Assembly: GCA_964016985.1 (NCBI GenBank)
Contig: OZ024821.1
Coordinates: 16,541,211 to 16,605,210, forward strand
Source: Anodontia alba
Lineage: Eukaryota; Mollusca; Bivalvia; Lucinida; Lucinidae
Direction of reading: 5' to 3'
DNA: 64,000 bases
In this document: positions 9,705-20,546 of the stretch, in pieces
Numbering within the stretch: position 1 is the stretch's first letter
How the letters are laid out: each line of letters begins with the position of its first letter
The notes under the pieces: model-generated
Database searches by the model: none
Seen by the model: the letters and a program-made list of their open reading frames with translations, nothing else
What the model was told of the DNA's origin: nothing
Made by a program: the position numbers and the translations under genes

Positions 9705-10035
9705 CAGTCGACTCTCGTTATCTCGACCTCGCTTATCTCGAATAACCGCTTATCTCGAATTGTAAATCTGGTCCCTGTTTAAACATGAAACTCTAACAAC
9801 AGGTAACAAAATATTGTGGAAAAGAGGATAAATTGCTCCTAAGGAGCAATTTCTCCTCTTTTCCACAATATTTTCAATAAATGTCCAACTTCAGGAGTAA
9901 ATTTACATATGCATTTGTAAAATGTGGTTGTTCGATTTATTTTTCCTCAATTCTGCAAACCTGATATGTCGAAGTACGGATATCTCGAAGTATTTCAGAG
10001 AGTCCCTTGGAATTCGAGATAACGAGAGTCGACTA
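9705..10035. mobile_element. TIG2 (copy A)
   Basis: CAGTCGACTCTCGTTATC start with TA before it; right end GAGTCGACTA with the final G mutated, followed by TA. Central hairpin ATTGTGGAAAAGAGGA about 9812-9872. Partner at 24375-24705. Confidence 0.9.
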
Positions 10036-10174
10036 TATTTTCACAGAGTAGATGGCCCTTTTGATTTTTTGGGTATTGGCGTAGCTATATATTCAAATTC
10101 ATTATGCTTTGGCGTCAGTATTTTTATACATGTAATGATTACATACGGTCCCTAAAATGAGAAGAGGCACCTAC

Positions 10175-10480
10175 CGCATATGTAGACAACAGATGCTCAG
10201 ATCAGCCAGTCATTCGAGCCCTCGTCGTGTGCTTTCAGAATCATTTGAAGAGTAAAATGTGTTGACGAATAGGGAAGTTCTGGAGAGGACTTCACCAAAT
10301 GCGCAGGCCGAATGCGCAGGCCGATCAGTCTTCATGGTATTAGTCTTCACTGGTGTTTATTGTCATAATGTCCCGCGTCATGTGAAAAGAGTCGTTATAG
10401 CACATGCGAACAGCTAATGTTCAGGCGAGTTTGGCGCACCCGCGGAGTCTCACCAGAACTTGTACTGTTTGTTGTCGTAA
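10175..10480. mobile_element. MITE-6-related decayed elements (copy A)
   Basis: Words GCGCAGGCCGAATGCGCAGG (a short tandem within it), AGCACATGCGAACAGCTAAT and GCGCACCCGCGGAGTCTCAC. A related element is at 55621. Confidence 0.55.
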
Positions 10481-10885
10481 GCGGTGGGCCAAAGGACAAA
10501 CTTCAGCAAAAACATAAGACGTGTAGTTATGCTAAGGGACTGGGCATGCTTACTGAAAAAAAAAATGATTAGATGAGAAGTCCGAAGAACTTTTATCTCG
10601 CGACGTGGTTTTACTACAGTAGGCGACTGTATCAAAAACAGTATACAATTGTTACATTACACTGTTTTCTCCCTTTGCTTCTTTCTTTCATTATGTCTTA
10701 AACCAGGAGGACATAGACGGTGTACATTGTACATTCCTGGTTGCAGGATGAAGACCTACAAGTAACCATTTCGAATTAAAATTGGTTGGGTGTTTAACTC
10801 CCCGAACCGAAGGAGGGCGGGCGCACTGTTTTCATATCACCACAAATGACACGAAGGAAAGCGTGTTCGAACACCGAAATTCTTA

Positions 10886-10968
10886 TGCCTATGCCTGGGA
10901 TCGATCCCAGTACTTTAAGCTCTTGCTCTAGAGGACAGTGCGCTCACTACTCAGTTACTGCTCACGCT
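10886..10968 (-). mobile_element. SINE-2 tRNA-like head (copy A)
   Basis: Minus strand reads GTAACTGAGTAGTGAGCGC (A-box-like) and GGGATCGATCCCAGG (B-box-like) with a long variable arm in between, resembling a tRNA-derived SINE head. Partner at 25586-25672. Not a functional tRNA: the acceptor stem is not intact. Confidence 0.55.
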
Positions 10969-11239
10969 TTTGCGGTTCTTAGATTAGGTGCTTCTATTTT
11001 CAGCCAAAATGTTTCTTTTTATCGATGGGTTTTGGTTATTCATAATAGGCGGATTTTCAGAATGTTGTAATTTTAACAAAGTTTTAAATGTCACATTACT
11101 TTTAGCAACCTAGTTTACTCCAAATATTTGTTTTCTTTTGCTTGATAAGCAAACTATTCCCCATTTCGGTGACAAACCATGTGTTACATAGCTCTTGAGA
11201 AGAGGAATACTAAGATACATATTTTTTGTTTTTAAATTT

Positions 11240-11330
11240 CTCCTTGGAAACTTATGATGTGGTACTCATGAGAAGCGCCTCTGTGTGGCGCTTCTAATGA
11301 GTAAAGACAGCATATGTTTTCAAGGAAAAT
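11240..11330. repeat. Hairpin module, third family (copy A)
   Basis: Palindrome with arm TACTCATGAGAAGCGCC (core 11262-11303) extended by CTTGGAAACTTATGATG. The arm aligns without gaps to the hairpin arms of MITE-1 and TIG3 (see findings). It directly precedes TIG3 at 11349. Partner 25940-26032. Confidence 0.85.
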
Positions 11331-11348
11331 TAAAACAATATCAACAAA

Positions 11349-11697
11349 CAGTCGAACCTCAATGGCTCAAACCTTTGGGAACATGGAAATTTGTTCTATA
11401 TATTGGTAATGCGAGCCATTGAGAGTTAACACAGCGCTAGGTTAGGAGACAAATGGGAATAATATGTGTATGTTTTTCCAATCTTCTACAAAGTAATATT
11501 ATGTTGAATCTACTCATTAGAATCGCCTCGATGAGGCACACAATACACATTTTCATGATTGAGTAGGAAAATGTTCCTTAATTCAATGTATCCCTAAATA
11601 TGTGTTTTCTTGAGCTGTCGGAAGAATTTCCAAGGGACTCAAAAACGAGTTCACAGTAAACAAGTAATCGGTGTTCCTGTCATTAAGGTTTATTGTA
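11349..11697 (+). mobile_element. TIG3, Tigger-like MITE (copy A), decayed
   Basis: CAGTCGAACCTCAATGGC start; the right end is ATTAAGGTTTATTGTA, a mutated complement. The central hairpin has lost most of one arm: only ACTCATTAGAATCGCC and GATGAGGC remain. Partner 26051-26400. Confidence 0.82.
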
Positions 11698-11761
11698 TTT
11701 GGTGAACAAAACTGGCTTATCTAGAGCTATGGCTACGGCGTGTACATTTTACATACATATA

Positions 11762-12101
11762 CAGTCGGCTCTCGTTATCTCGAATTCCAAGGGATTCTAT
11801 GAAATACTTCGAGATATCCGTAGCTCACATATCAGATTTGCAGAATTGAGGAAAAAATAATTCGAACAACCACATTTAACAAATGAATGTGTAATTGGAC
11901 TCGTGATGTCAAAGATATATCGAAAATATTGTGGAAAAGAGGAGAAATTGCTCCTTACATGTAGGAGCAATTTCTCCTCTTTTCGACAATATAAATTTTT
12001 TACCTGTTGTTAGATTTTAATGTTTAGGCAAGGACCAGATTTTCACTTCGAGATAAGCGGTTATTCGAGATAAGCGAGGTCGAGATAACGAGAGTCAACT
12101 G
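11762..12101. mobile_element. TIG2 (copy A)
   Basis: CAGTCGGCTCTCGTTATC start and GAGAGTCAACTG end, TA on both sides; hairpin ATTGTGGAAAAGAGGAGAAA centred near 11955. Partner 26466-26800. Confidence 0.9.
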
Positions 12102-12221
12102 TACATTAACGTAATGCCACTTCATCGCCGGTCATGGAGGAAATAACGCTAATCATAAATACAGGGACGTACGGACGGTGACACATCAATCTCGACTTTT
12201 CTAAAATGCTGGGATAATAAC

Positions 12222-12381
12222 CCTGCGGGACACAGCGTTGAAACAATGTCGATTCAACGTAGATTCAATGTCTTGACGTTAAATCGACGTTGAATCGACG
12301 TTGTTTGAACGTTTAGTGTCCGCTGGAAGTCGTTGAATCAACGTTGACTCAACTTTGTTATAACGTTGTGTGTCTGCTGGG
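12222..12381. mobile_element. Short TIR element, CAGCGG(A)CAC type (copy A)
   Basis: Ends CCTGCGGGACACAGCGTTGA and GTTGTGTGTCTGCTGGG; inside, repeated ACGTTGAATCGACGTTG words. In copy B the same element is split by a MITE-1 insertion (27043-27321), so A gives the empty site. Confidence 0.7.
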
Positions 12382-12564
12382 AATGCTTTCAGAAAATATT
12401 GAGTTAATAATGTTCTGGAATTGTGTTCATCTGCTGTTTTTTATTCTTGTTTACGTTTTCATGGCTCCCAAGGGTTACATATTTTAGAATCTGTTCATTG
12501 AATAAGGCTCGTGAATAATGTGATAGAAAAATGACGATCTCTGCATATTACACACTGGCAGTTC

Positions 12565-12728
12565 CTCGGTATATCAGATTACTTGATCCAGATTATCGAT
12601 ACAAACTCACATACTTAATGGCAAACAGTGCAGATCCAGATCAGTTGGCTTCTTCAGAAGCCAACAGATCTGGATCTACACTGTTTGCAAAGAAAGGACA
12701 TATCCGGGTTCAGCAGGACTACGGTTAA
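12565..12728. mobile_element. MITE-4, left end missing (copy A)
   Basis: Begins at AGATTACTTGATCCAG and ends CCGGGTTCAGCAGGACTACG; hairpin arm CAGATCCAGATCAGTTGGCT complete. Partner 27540-27697. Confidence 0.8.
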
Positions 12729-12962
12729 AATCTGAAAACAGGTGATAATTGCAAAAGGCTAGTGCTACATAGCACTTTATGGCAAATAGCAATGCAACAT
12801 TGTGTTGCTAAAAGCGCTTGGTGAGATAACATGAACGTGGCGTATTCGGAACTGCCTTGCATAAAGCGCTTTCCAAGTGAACCGTTAAAACGCCTCTGAT
12901 TCTCTCACTTGTCGGTGCTGCTGTACTTTTCAGATGTGTCAGTGCCGCTGTCATCAGAGCCC

Positions 12963-13026
12963 GTCATTTTCTTTTGTCTCGCTGCTACATTTACATAAAT
13001 GTAGCAGCGAGACAAAACAAAATGAC
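12963..13026. repeat. Long near-perfect hairpin (copy A)
   Basis: CGTCATTTTCTTTTGTCTCG, then GCTGCTACATTTA, a very short loop, and the complementary arm ending AACAAAATGACG; about 30 pairs with one interruption. Identical in copy B (28190-28253). It belongs to none of the other families here. Confidence 0.85.
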
Positions 13027-13551
13027 GACAATACTGGTAACTATAGGTTTTAAAATATTGAATGGAGAGTTTTTCAACACTTTGATTGCAAAGAACAATG
13101 AAATACGATTGTGTGATGGTGAATATAAGTTCAGGTCAGAAAATATATAAACATTGGTTATTGAAATTTAGGGACCGAGGTAACAGGCAATTAGTAGCTT
13201 TCTTTAAACGGAGTAGTAAAACGGTTGCGTACGACGACCAAGTTGCTTCAAAGAGCTAAACAAAAGAAAAACGTAAGCCTTAGGTTGTTTGTAAAAAGGT
13301 TACCGCCTTCGTTTCTGGCGTCTTGATGGCTTTCTCTGAGGCATGATTGTCTAATAAGTGTGACACGGAAGGTGGAAGATCTTGCAGAATCCAGTATGTG
13401 AACGTGCCTTTGTGAAATGTATAGTTCTTACCCCATTATAGACTGAATAGACTCTCCTATACTTTATATTGGAAGAGTCAAATTTGAATTTTAGGTACGT
13501 CCAGCTATGATATTTAGATATTCCTATAATAGAAAAATGGCTAAACCATTT

Positions 13552-13620
13552 GCAAACAGTGGAGACCCTGATCAGAAGCCGCGTTCTGTGGCGTCTGATC
13601 TGGGTCTGCACTGTTTGCCA
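13552..13620. mobile_element. MITE-5 hairpin core (copy A)
   Basis: GCAAACAGTGGAGACC pairs with GGGTCTGCACTGTTTGC; inner stem CTGATCAGAAGCCGC. Similar cores at 37068, 41776, 42833, 55360, 58052 and 62583. Confidence 0.75.
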
Positions 13621-13712
13621 ATTACCTTTTTAGGGGTCCCCAGACAATGGGTTAGGCATTTCTAGATTAAGGCATTTTTCAACCAACTATATTGAATTTT
13701 TTATCTATTTGG

Positions 13713-14225
13713 ACCGCGCCATGCGAAAACATGTCTTTGAGCATACGCGGACAGCGAATGCCCAGATTAGACTGCGCATCCGCACAGTCACAGGCAGTCT
13801 GATCAGGGCCTTCACTCTCCGCTAACATAGTTATTGGATACTACAGAATGTCTGACTGGAGAGCAAATGTCCGGATGATACTTTGCGCATGACATTACAA
13901 AAACACGCCTATTCAAATATATAGAAAATTTCACCTCCAAGAACTGAAAAAAAATCAGATAAAAACTCTGATATTATTCATATCTCTACTCAAAACATAA
14001 ATTGTGGTACTCGTTAGAACCGCCTCGCCGAGGCGGTTCTAACGAGTACTCACAATCCATTTTTTGAGCAGAAATAAGAAAAATATTGTCTACCCCTATA
14101 AACCCCAGTTTTACTATATAAAAGTGGGGTATAAGGGGGTCAAAATTATATAGGCATGCTTTCGTGATGATCAGCACATTTTTCGCATGTTCGAAGACAA
14201 CTTTTCGCTTGACGAGGCCCATTTC
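13713..14225. mobile_element. MITE-6 split by MITE-1 (copy A)
   Basis: The left part is 13713-13892 (GCGGACAGCGAATGCCCAGA and TGATACTTTGCGCATG), the right part 14170-14225 (TTTTCGCATGTTCGAAGAC and CTTGACGAGGCCC). Comparison with the unbroken copy at 4196-4430 shows that the interrupting MITE-1 was inserted after this element. Confidence 0.75.
13893..14169 (+). mobile_element. MITE-1 nested in MITE-6 (copy A)
   Basis: CATTACAAAAACACGCC start (one TIR mismatch) and CTTTCGTGATG end. Partner 29127-29405. Confidence 0.92.
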
Positions 14226-14327
14226 TCCTTGAAGACATACATGTAGTGGGTACATATTTGAAGCGCCTTAACGACATTTGTCTCGTTTTACACATCAAAG
14301 GACGGACCTTGAGTCATGTCATATAAA

Positions 14328-14625
14328 AGGATGGTTCAGTAGATTTGATACACTTGGTAGATTTGCAGCCATTTTTACAAGGGAGACAATTTTTGTGACG
14401 TCCTAATTCCTTTCCTGCGCACAAATTCCAGCCTCAAAATGTGTCTACTTTAAAATGTAATTTACAAAAAGTGTAACGGAGATTAATACACTTTCATATG
14501 GTAGTGGTTGGGGGCGGGGGTAGGGGTGGGGCTTTTGTCAGAATTGTTCCCTTCATTCAGAAAAAAAGCGGTCTCCCCATGGAAGCACATTCTTTCCTTT
14601 TAAAGTAGACCCATTGTAAACATAA
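14328..14625. mobile_element. MITE-9-like element (copy A), decayed
   Basis: TTGGTAGATTTGCAGCC, ACAAGGGAGACAATTTTTGT on the left and TTCCTTTTAAAGTAGACCCA near the right; a G-rich insertion (14510-14532) interrupts it. Confidence 0.6.
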
Positions 14626-14696
14626 ACCCACTTTACAGCAGGTTCTTCATGTCAAAAGAGGATCTGTTACCCAAAGAGCAGCCAATAATTTTGACA

Positions 14697-14846
14697 CATT
14701 ACGAAAAGGCGGTTCGAACGAGTACCCACAATCTGTGTTTTTGAGCAGAAATAAGAAAAGTAATGTATACCCCTGTAAACCTCAGTTTTACTATATATAA
14801 GTGGGGTTTAAGGTGGTCAAAATTATATAGGCGTGTTTTCGTAATG
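14697..14846 (+). mobile_element. MITE-1 with internal deletion (copy A)
   Basis: CATTACGAAAA is followed directly by GGCGGTTCGAACGAG, so the left arm and left half of the palindrome are missing. The partner in copy B (29933-30209) is full length, which dates the ~127-base deletion to after the copies separated. Confidence 0.92.
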
Positions 14847-14983
14847 AAACATCAAAATCGAAAGCGGAGATTATCTAATCTTGTTAAAAAGTGTTTGCTG
14901 TAGCAGAACTACATGTACATGGAGAACTGCCACACAGGCTGAAAAAGGTTAAAAGGCTGTCTTGCACTGGGTTCGTGGACTAT

Positions 14984-15010
14984 TTTATTATTATTATTAT
15001 TATTATTATT
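14984..15010. repeat. (TTA)n microsatellite (copy A)
   Basis: About nine units, next to the TIG3 left end. One unit longer in copy B. Confidence 0.9.
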
Positions 15011-15017
15011 TGATCTA

Positions 15018-15348
15018 CAGTCGAACCTCAATGGCTCGAACATCTTTGGGACCATGGAAATTCGTTCGAGACATGGGTAGTTCGAGCCACCGAGGGTTAA
15101 TCATGGCACAAGTTCAGGAAGCAAATAGCGATAATTTAGGGAAATCTTTTCGATTTTCTACACAGTGATTGTATATTGAGTGTACTCATTAGAATCGCCT
15201 CGATGAGGCGATTCTAATGAGTACACACAACATAGAATTTCACGATAGAATAAGAAAATTTCCTTAAATATTTGTTTTCTTGAGCTATCAGAAGAATTTT
15301 GCAGGGACTCGAAAATGAGTTCGAATCAGCCATGGTAAACGAGCCATC

Positions 15349-15350
<2 letters not shown>
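15018..15350 (+). mobile_element. TIG3, right end replaced by microsatellite (copy A)
   Basis: CAGTCGAACCTCAATGGC start; perfect hairpin arms GTACTCATTAGAATCGCC (core 15182-15223). The terminal part GAGGTTCGACTG is missing and the element runs into (ATT)n. The same state is seen in copy B, so it predates the duplication. Confidence 0.9.

Positions 15351-15399
<49 letters not shown>
15351..15399. repeat. (ATT)n microsatellite (copy A)
   Basis: About 16 ATT units; copy B has an interrupted version with CTT and ATA variants (30714-30763). Confidence 0.92.
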
Positions 15400-15418
15400 A
15401 CGTGATTTCTTTTGTGAT

Positions 15419-15455
15419 TTTTTTTTTTTTTTTTTTTTTTCTTTTTTTTTTTTTG
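15419..15455. repeat. Poly(T) tract (copy A)
   Basis: T tract broken by one C; uninterrupted in copy B (30780-30809). Confidence 0.9.
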
Positions 15456-15737
15456 GATGCATGATAATCCCTGTTGATCCCGATGCACCCAAATGATTTC
15501 CTGAAGACTAATTGAGCCGTTATGTGAGCATATTTCCTTATAACGTGCGCCCATCAACGATTATTTCGACTGCGCATTCGCCCAGCCTAATTAGAGTCTT
15601 CGCTGAGCGCTCCTTGTTACAAATGTAGCAAATAGTCTAATGATCTTCAGGCGCACAACAAAGAATCGGACTAGACTGCGCATATGCGCAGCCTGATTCT
15701 AGTTTTGTCTGAGCACATCTGAAAATAGAAAAAGTGT

Positions 15738-16904
15738 CCATAGGACACGGATGCCCCCGCCAAATGCCATTCAGAAAAAGGGTTTATATGTAATTGTAAC
15801 AGGTATACCATGAAGTTATTATTAAGGCCCGGACACAGTTTAATATATGGAACTAAGTCAAGGGAAGATAATTCAAAAACGAAAAACGCAAGAGTTGTCT
15901 TCCTTGTTCGTGATACATTGTCTCAATGTGATGCATGCACCTGTAAAGTTTCATGAATATATTCCGTATGGTTTAGGAGTTATGGCCCGGACACGGTTAA
16001 CTATATGGAACTAAGTCAAGGGGAAATAATTCAAAAACCAAAAATGCCAGAGTTGTCTTCCTTGTTCATGACACATCGTCTGAATGTGATGCATGCACCT
16101 ATATAGTTTCATGAATATATTCCATACGGTTTAGGAGTTATGGCCCGGACACGGTTTACTATATGGAACTAAGTCAAGGGAAGATAATTGAAAAACAAAA
16201 GAATGCAAGAGTTTTCTTCCTTGTTCATGACACATCGTCTTAATGTGATGCATGCACCCATAAAGTTTCATGAATGTATTCCATATGGTTTAGCAGTTAT
16301 GGCCCGGACACGGTTTACTATATGGAACTAAGTCAAGGGGAAATAATTCAAAAACCAAAAATGCAAGAGTTTTCTTCCTTGCTCATGACATATCTTCTCA
16401 GTGTGATGCATGCACTGGTAAAGTTTCATGAATATATTTCATACGGTTTAGGAGTTATGGCCCGGACACAGTTAACTGTATGGAACTAAGTCAAGCGGAA
16501 ATAATTCAAAAACCAAAAATGCAAGAGTTGTCTTCCTTGTTCATGACACATCGTCTTAGTGTGATGCAGGCACTGGTAAAGTTCCATGAATATATTTCAT
16601 ACGGTTTAGGAGTTATGGCCCGGACACAGTTAACTATATGGAACTAAGTCAAGCGGAAATAATTCAAAAACCAAAAATGCAAGAGTTGTCTTCCTTGTTC
16701 ATGACACATCGTCTCAATGTGATGTATGCACCTGTGAAGTTTCATGAATATATTCCATACGGTTTGGGAGTTATGGCCCGGACACGAAGTGGGACGTACG
16801 GACGGACAGACGGACGGACATACGGACAGACAGACGTACGGGACGGACAGGGGTTATACTTAATGCCCATCCGCTATTCTTCGAATAGGCGGGGGCATAA
16901 TAAG
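15738..16904 (+). mobile_element. Composite element with six ~158-base tandem repeats (copy A), pearl-like
   Basis: Left leader GTCCATAGGACACGGATGCC, then a tandem array (15826-16793) marked by GCCCGGACAC at about 15828, 15986, 16144, 16303, 16462, 16620 and 16777, then a GGACGGACAGAC-type ACGG-rich microsatellite and a tail ending GGCGGGGGCATAATAAGG. This layout (unique leader, ~160-base repeats, tetranucleotide microsatellite, short tail) resembles the bivalve pearl elements, regarded as non-autonomous Helitron-like. Assignment is by layout only. Confidence 0.8.
15826..16793 (+). repeat. Tandem repeat array, period ~158
   Basis: Each unit reads GGCCCGGACACRGTT, TATGGAACTAAGTCAAG, ATAATTCAAAAAC, AAGAGTTGTCTTCCTTGTTC, GTGATGCATGCAC and GAATATATTCCATACGG. 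Units differ by point changes; short frames of 70-96 codons across it are artefacts of the repeat. Confidence 0.95.
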
Positions 16905-17310
16905 GTACATTTCTACCGTTGTGGTTGATATGGACAATAAAAGCTTGAACGTCAAGTATATCTAATATTCATGAAGAAGTGGTCCGTACTTAGAATTCTA
17001 AATAAGACTGCACGTTTTAGTCCTTTAATGGAAAAGTTCACCCAGAAATATTTATATGTTGGCGCCCTCGAGGGATTTCATATTTATAACGTATTTATCA
17101 TTTATGCAAACTGAAGTTTTCACATGTTTTTTTGTTGTTGTTTTATTTTTTTTAAAAAGAATACACCTGGGTGATTTCCGCAATTTTTAACTGCACAAGA
17201 AGATAACGGTTCTGGCTTCAAGCTTGTGTTTCTCCACAGCATGTCCTTTCTGAAAATGGGTCTACTCTAAAAGAACACAACTTACTCCAAAGGGTAGCAA
17301 GCCCTTTCCT

Positions 17311-17596
17311 CATCACGAAAAGGCACCTTTACAATTTTGACCCCCTTAAATTCCACTTTTATATAGTAAATCTGGGGTTTGTAGGGGTATAGATTTTTCT
17401 TTTCTCATTTCTGCTCAAAAACATAGAATGTGGGTATTCTTTAGAACCGCCTCGCTGAGGCGGTTCTAACGAGTACCCGCAATCTATGTTTTGAGCAGAT
17501 ATATAAAAAAAAATATCAAAGTTTTTTTTATCTAAAAACTTTCAGTATTTGGAGGTGAAATTTTCTATATATTTGAATAGGCGTGTTTTCGTAATG
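17311..17596 (-). mobile_element. MITE-1 (copy A)
   Basis: CATCACGAAAAGGCACC start (TIR variant) and GCGTGTTTTCGTAATG end. Partner 32679-32962. Confidence 0.9.
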
Positions 17597-18290
17597 TTTT
17601 AGAGAAGACCTCTTTTCAGAAAATAAAAACAATAATTTTCCCTAAAAGTGTAATATTTCTCCTTGATTGAATATCGGGATTTATTTTTAGCATTTCCGGG
17701 CCTTTACAATTCTCAGGCCAAAGTTCAGCAGACGGCCGATGGGTGATATTTTGTCATTCTATTCCAAAAAATAGTCTTATCACGCAAATAGTCTCCAGAG
17801 AAAACCATTTTCATGACATGTCAGCGCTTAGTATTCAGGAAAAACAGGAGAAAAAAACATATTTCCAAATGTCGTTTGCTGTAATGTTACGTAACAGAAC
17901 ATGCTAAGCGTTAAAAGGCGAACAGACAAATGTATGCCACAGCAGGACATGTCTGGCTTGATAAAAGCAGAAGTACAGTTACTCAGGAAATGCCATTGTC
18001 ACAATGTACAATCGCACCGGAAACAGAAGCAATGACGGTAGATATGAACACAAAAATCAAATAATGAACAGAAATGAACATAGATAAACCGCAAACGAAG
18101 ACCCGACAGTAATACTGTTTAGTTTGGCAATCATCTGCACAAACGTTTGATGGAATCGTTATGGACAGTTGGAAAGCATGTTCCTGTCAACATGTATGGA
18201 ACGAAACTTTGGTTCAAAACGAGGCTTATTTATAGTAATCTAGCTGCTTAAGTACGTGTTCTGAAGGGAAATTGAGTAGGAACACAGCAT
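17597..18290. other. Non-coding stretch, copy A
   Basis: Mixed AT-rich DNA without open frames of note or recognised repeats; collinear with 32963-33657 in copy B. Confidence 0.5.
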
Positions 18291-18553
18291 TTTCTACAAG
18301 ATAACATGAGCGCCGAGCTAAGTCTCAGATCAGCCTGCACATCCTGATCTGAGACTTTGTCGTCCACCTGTTGAATTCTTGGCTACTCCCAGAATGCCCT
18401 GTAAAGACTCTGATCAGAGTACACGGATGCAGATGCTGACCTGAATCTTCACTGGCCTTACATACATTTCTGTAGGGAATTCTGCTCCCCGGCTCTATTT
18501 ATAATTACAACGGAAAATCTAATTTGCAATCTCGGGATACAACCTATCACCTT

Positions 18554-18660
18554 CCCAGCTAGCATTCTTTATAAACCTACAGCGGTCCGTTATCGGCCCG
18601 TAAGCTACCATAACGGGCCCATAACGGCCCGCTATAGATTTATGTAGAATGCTTACTGGG
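18554..18660. mobile_element. MITE-8 palindromic element (copy A)
   Basis: CCCAGCTAGCATTCTTTATA at the left and ATGTAGAATGCTTACTGGG at the right; the whole 107 bases fold back, with GGCCCGTTA stems inside. Partner 33920-34026; related element 38820-38896. Confidence 0.85.
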
Positions 18661-19026
18661 TTCTACCTGTAAACATGTACTAAAGGACAACACTGCACCA
18701 TCATGTATTGCCGAGAAACTTCTGGAGACATTCAAATCTCGTCGCGAGAAAAGGCTCTTTGAACTTTCCATCCAATCAGTCTATCATTGGGGATACCAAC
18801 CCCTCAGCAAGGCAACATGTCGATTGCTTTGGCAGAAGTGTCTCCTTGGCATACCGCTTATGTGAGTGAACAATAAAGGCTCTAACTAGACTGCGCGGAT
18901 GTGCAGGCTCGCCTGAACCTTTGTTATTCGCATATGATAAATCGGCTCTTTCCTCGCGGCGCATAAGATACAACGGCTCTTTTTACAAGACGCGGCTGAT
19001 TTGACTATTCAAAATCAAGATGACGC

Positions 19027-19413
19027 TCTCGCTGATTACATCCACCTTCCTTCACGCTAGTGTGACTTGGACGTTTACTGTGGAATTCGACAAAGGAATC
19101 CAAGCCTTTGAAATCGGATTTCTGCAAACTACTGAACATCTCGTACTTAGACATCATCACCAATTAGGAAGTAGGCAAGGGAGTCCGAGATGCCATTGAC
19201 TCTCATTATGACCTCCACGCAATTGTCAGGAAACAAAAGCACAGAGTGTACGGTCACATCACACACGTTCCCTGGGCATGGCAATGACAATTAGTTAAGA
19301 CCCAGTAGAAAGGATTAGAAGAAGGGCTAAGCAGAAGAAAAGATGGGAATACATCAAGGTCTGGACCGCTCTTAACTTTGCAAGCTCGCAAAGCACAGCT
19401 GAAGACATATTTA
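19027..19413 (+). pseudogene. Non-LTR retrotransposon C-terminal relic (copy A)
   Basis: Frame-shifted relic of the region after the LINE reverse transcriptase. Recognisable pieces in order: FDKGIQAFEIGFLQTTEHL, then (other frame and stops) material corresponding to VRSHHTRSLGMA, then AKQKKRWEYIKVWTALNF. These match the typical ending in which '.QRRIQAFENRC' is followed by a 'R.R.KKRW.DNIKEWT' block. Several stops; no function expected. Partner in copy B at 34391-34778. Confidence 0.72.
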
Positions 19414-19899
19414 AATGAAGAAAAATAATCTCAAAGTTATCAGTGATGTTCCAACGAGCAACAGGGTTTCAACGTTGTGTGCCTTTTGGGAAGTGAATGT
19501 AGAAAAAACACAAATTGCGCTGACAGAAAAGCTTTACCCTTTCATCCCTGTTTTTGAAGGACTCATTAAATTTGAATGTGGTCAGAACCATTTTTCTTTC
19601 CAAATATGGGTCTCATTCAAAAAGAAAACCGAAATGCAAACTTATTATGAGCCGTCTCATCAGGAACTACACTGTTTGCAAAACATGTTTTGGTCAATGT
19701 GGCTGAAAGGGTTAATTGTCCATTATCTAAACGAGATACCGTAAAAAAAACTGAACAGTTGTGGAGGCGAACTCCAGCGACGGAGCCAACTTCGATACGA
19801 GCATAGTGTATCATGGAAACTGGATATAGGTGGTAAGTTTTTCGCCATTTTGTTACAAGGGGGACAACTTTGATAACTTCGTGTTTGCCTGGTAGTGTC

Positions 19900-20180
19900 A
19901 CATCATTTAAGGTGAGTGAATACGCTCAATACGCTCTGGTGTTTTCCGCTATTTGCACAGTGGAGACAATTTTTATGACTTGTTTGCCTTTGTGCCATCA
20001 AGGCCCTTCTGGAAAGGGGCAAATCTAATAGAAACGAATGTGCTCCCAAGAGGAGTTAATTCTTTCTTGTTACACTAGACCCCGTTTCAGACGGGAGGAA
20101 AACAATTTGACAGAATTGTCTCCCTTAAGTGTGTGTCGATTCCCCTTAAGTACATTTAGTTACAGGCGAGTTAAATGAAT
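19900..20180. mobile_element. MITE-9-type element (copy A), decayed
   Basis: CAGTGGAGACAATTTTTATG, GCCCTTCTGGAAAGGGGC and GACCCCGTTTCAGACGGG with GAATTGTCTCCCTTAAG at the right: a diverged inverted pair. Partner about 35265-35540. Confidence 0.6.
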
Positions 20181-20280
20181 AAACATCTAGAAGAATAACC
20201 TAAAAGTATGATTTTGAAACGCAAAACATATTTTATCTCTTCTGTATATTGAAACAAGCCACTTTGATATATGAAGAAAA

Positions 20281-20281
20281 G

Positions 20282-20311
<30 letters not shown>
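20281..20311. repeat. Poly(A) tract (copy A)
   Basis: About 30 A; shorter (about 22) in copy B at 35643. Confidence 0.9.
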
Positions 20312-20313
<2 letters not shown>

Positions 20314-20546
20314 AATGTACTCGATAAATTATTTAAGACTGTCAATTCTTGTCAGTTTCTCGGGCAAAGCATGCTAATACGTTTAAATGACAATTCTGCT
20401 TCCGCATTCGGATGATTGAATAAGAATTCGAGGACCCAATAATTTCCTAATTGATTGCATATACATGAGTTAGTTCGGTAATTTAAGTTTTATACGGTTT
20501 ATACGATAGAAAGGATATCGGACGGTCTATTCCACAGTACTAGTAT

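Noticed and set aside
15826..16793. CRISPR-like regular repeats
   Set aside because: The unit is 158 bases with no unique spacers, in a eukaryotic setting.
15826..16928. 71- and 96-codon frames across the tandem array
   Set aside because: They follow the repeat period and end in the ACGG microsatellite; no domain.
19415..19744. 109-codon frame conserved in copy B (34781-35110)
   Set aside because: Conservation is explained by the duplication; no motif, and it follows the LINE relic. Contains a MITE-like GTTTGCAAAACATG stretch.
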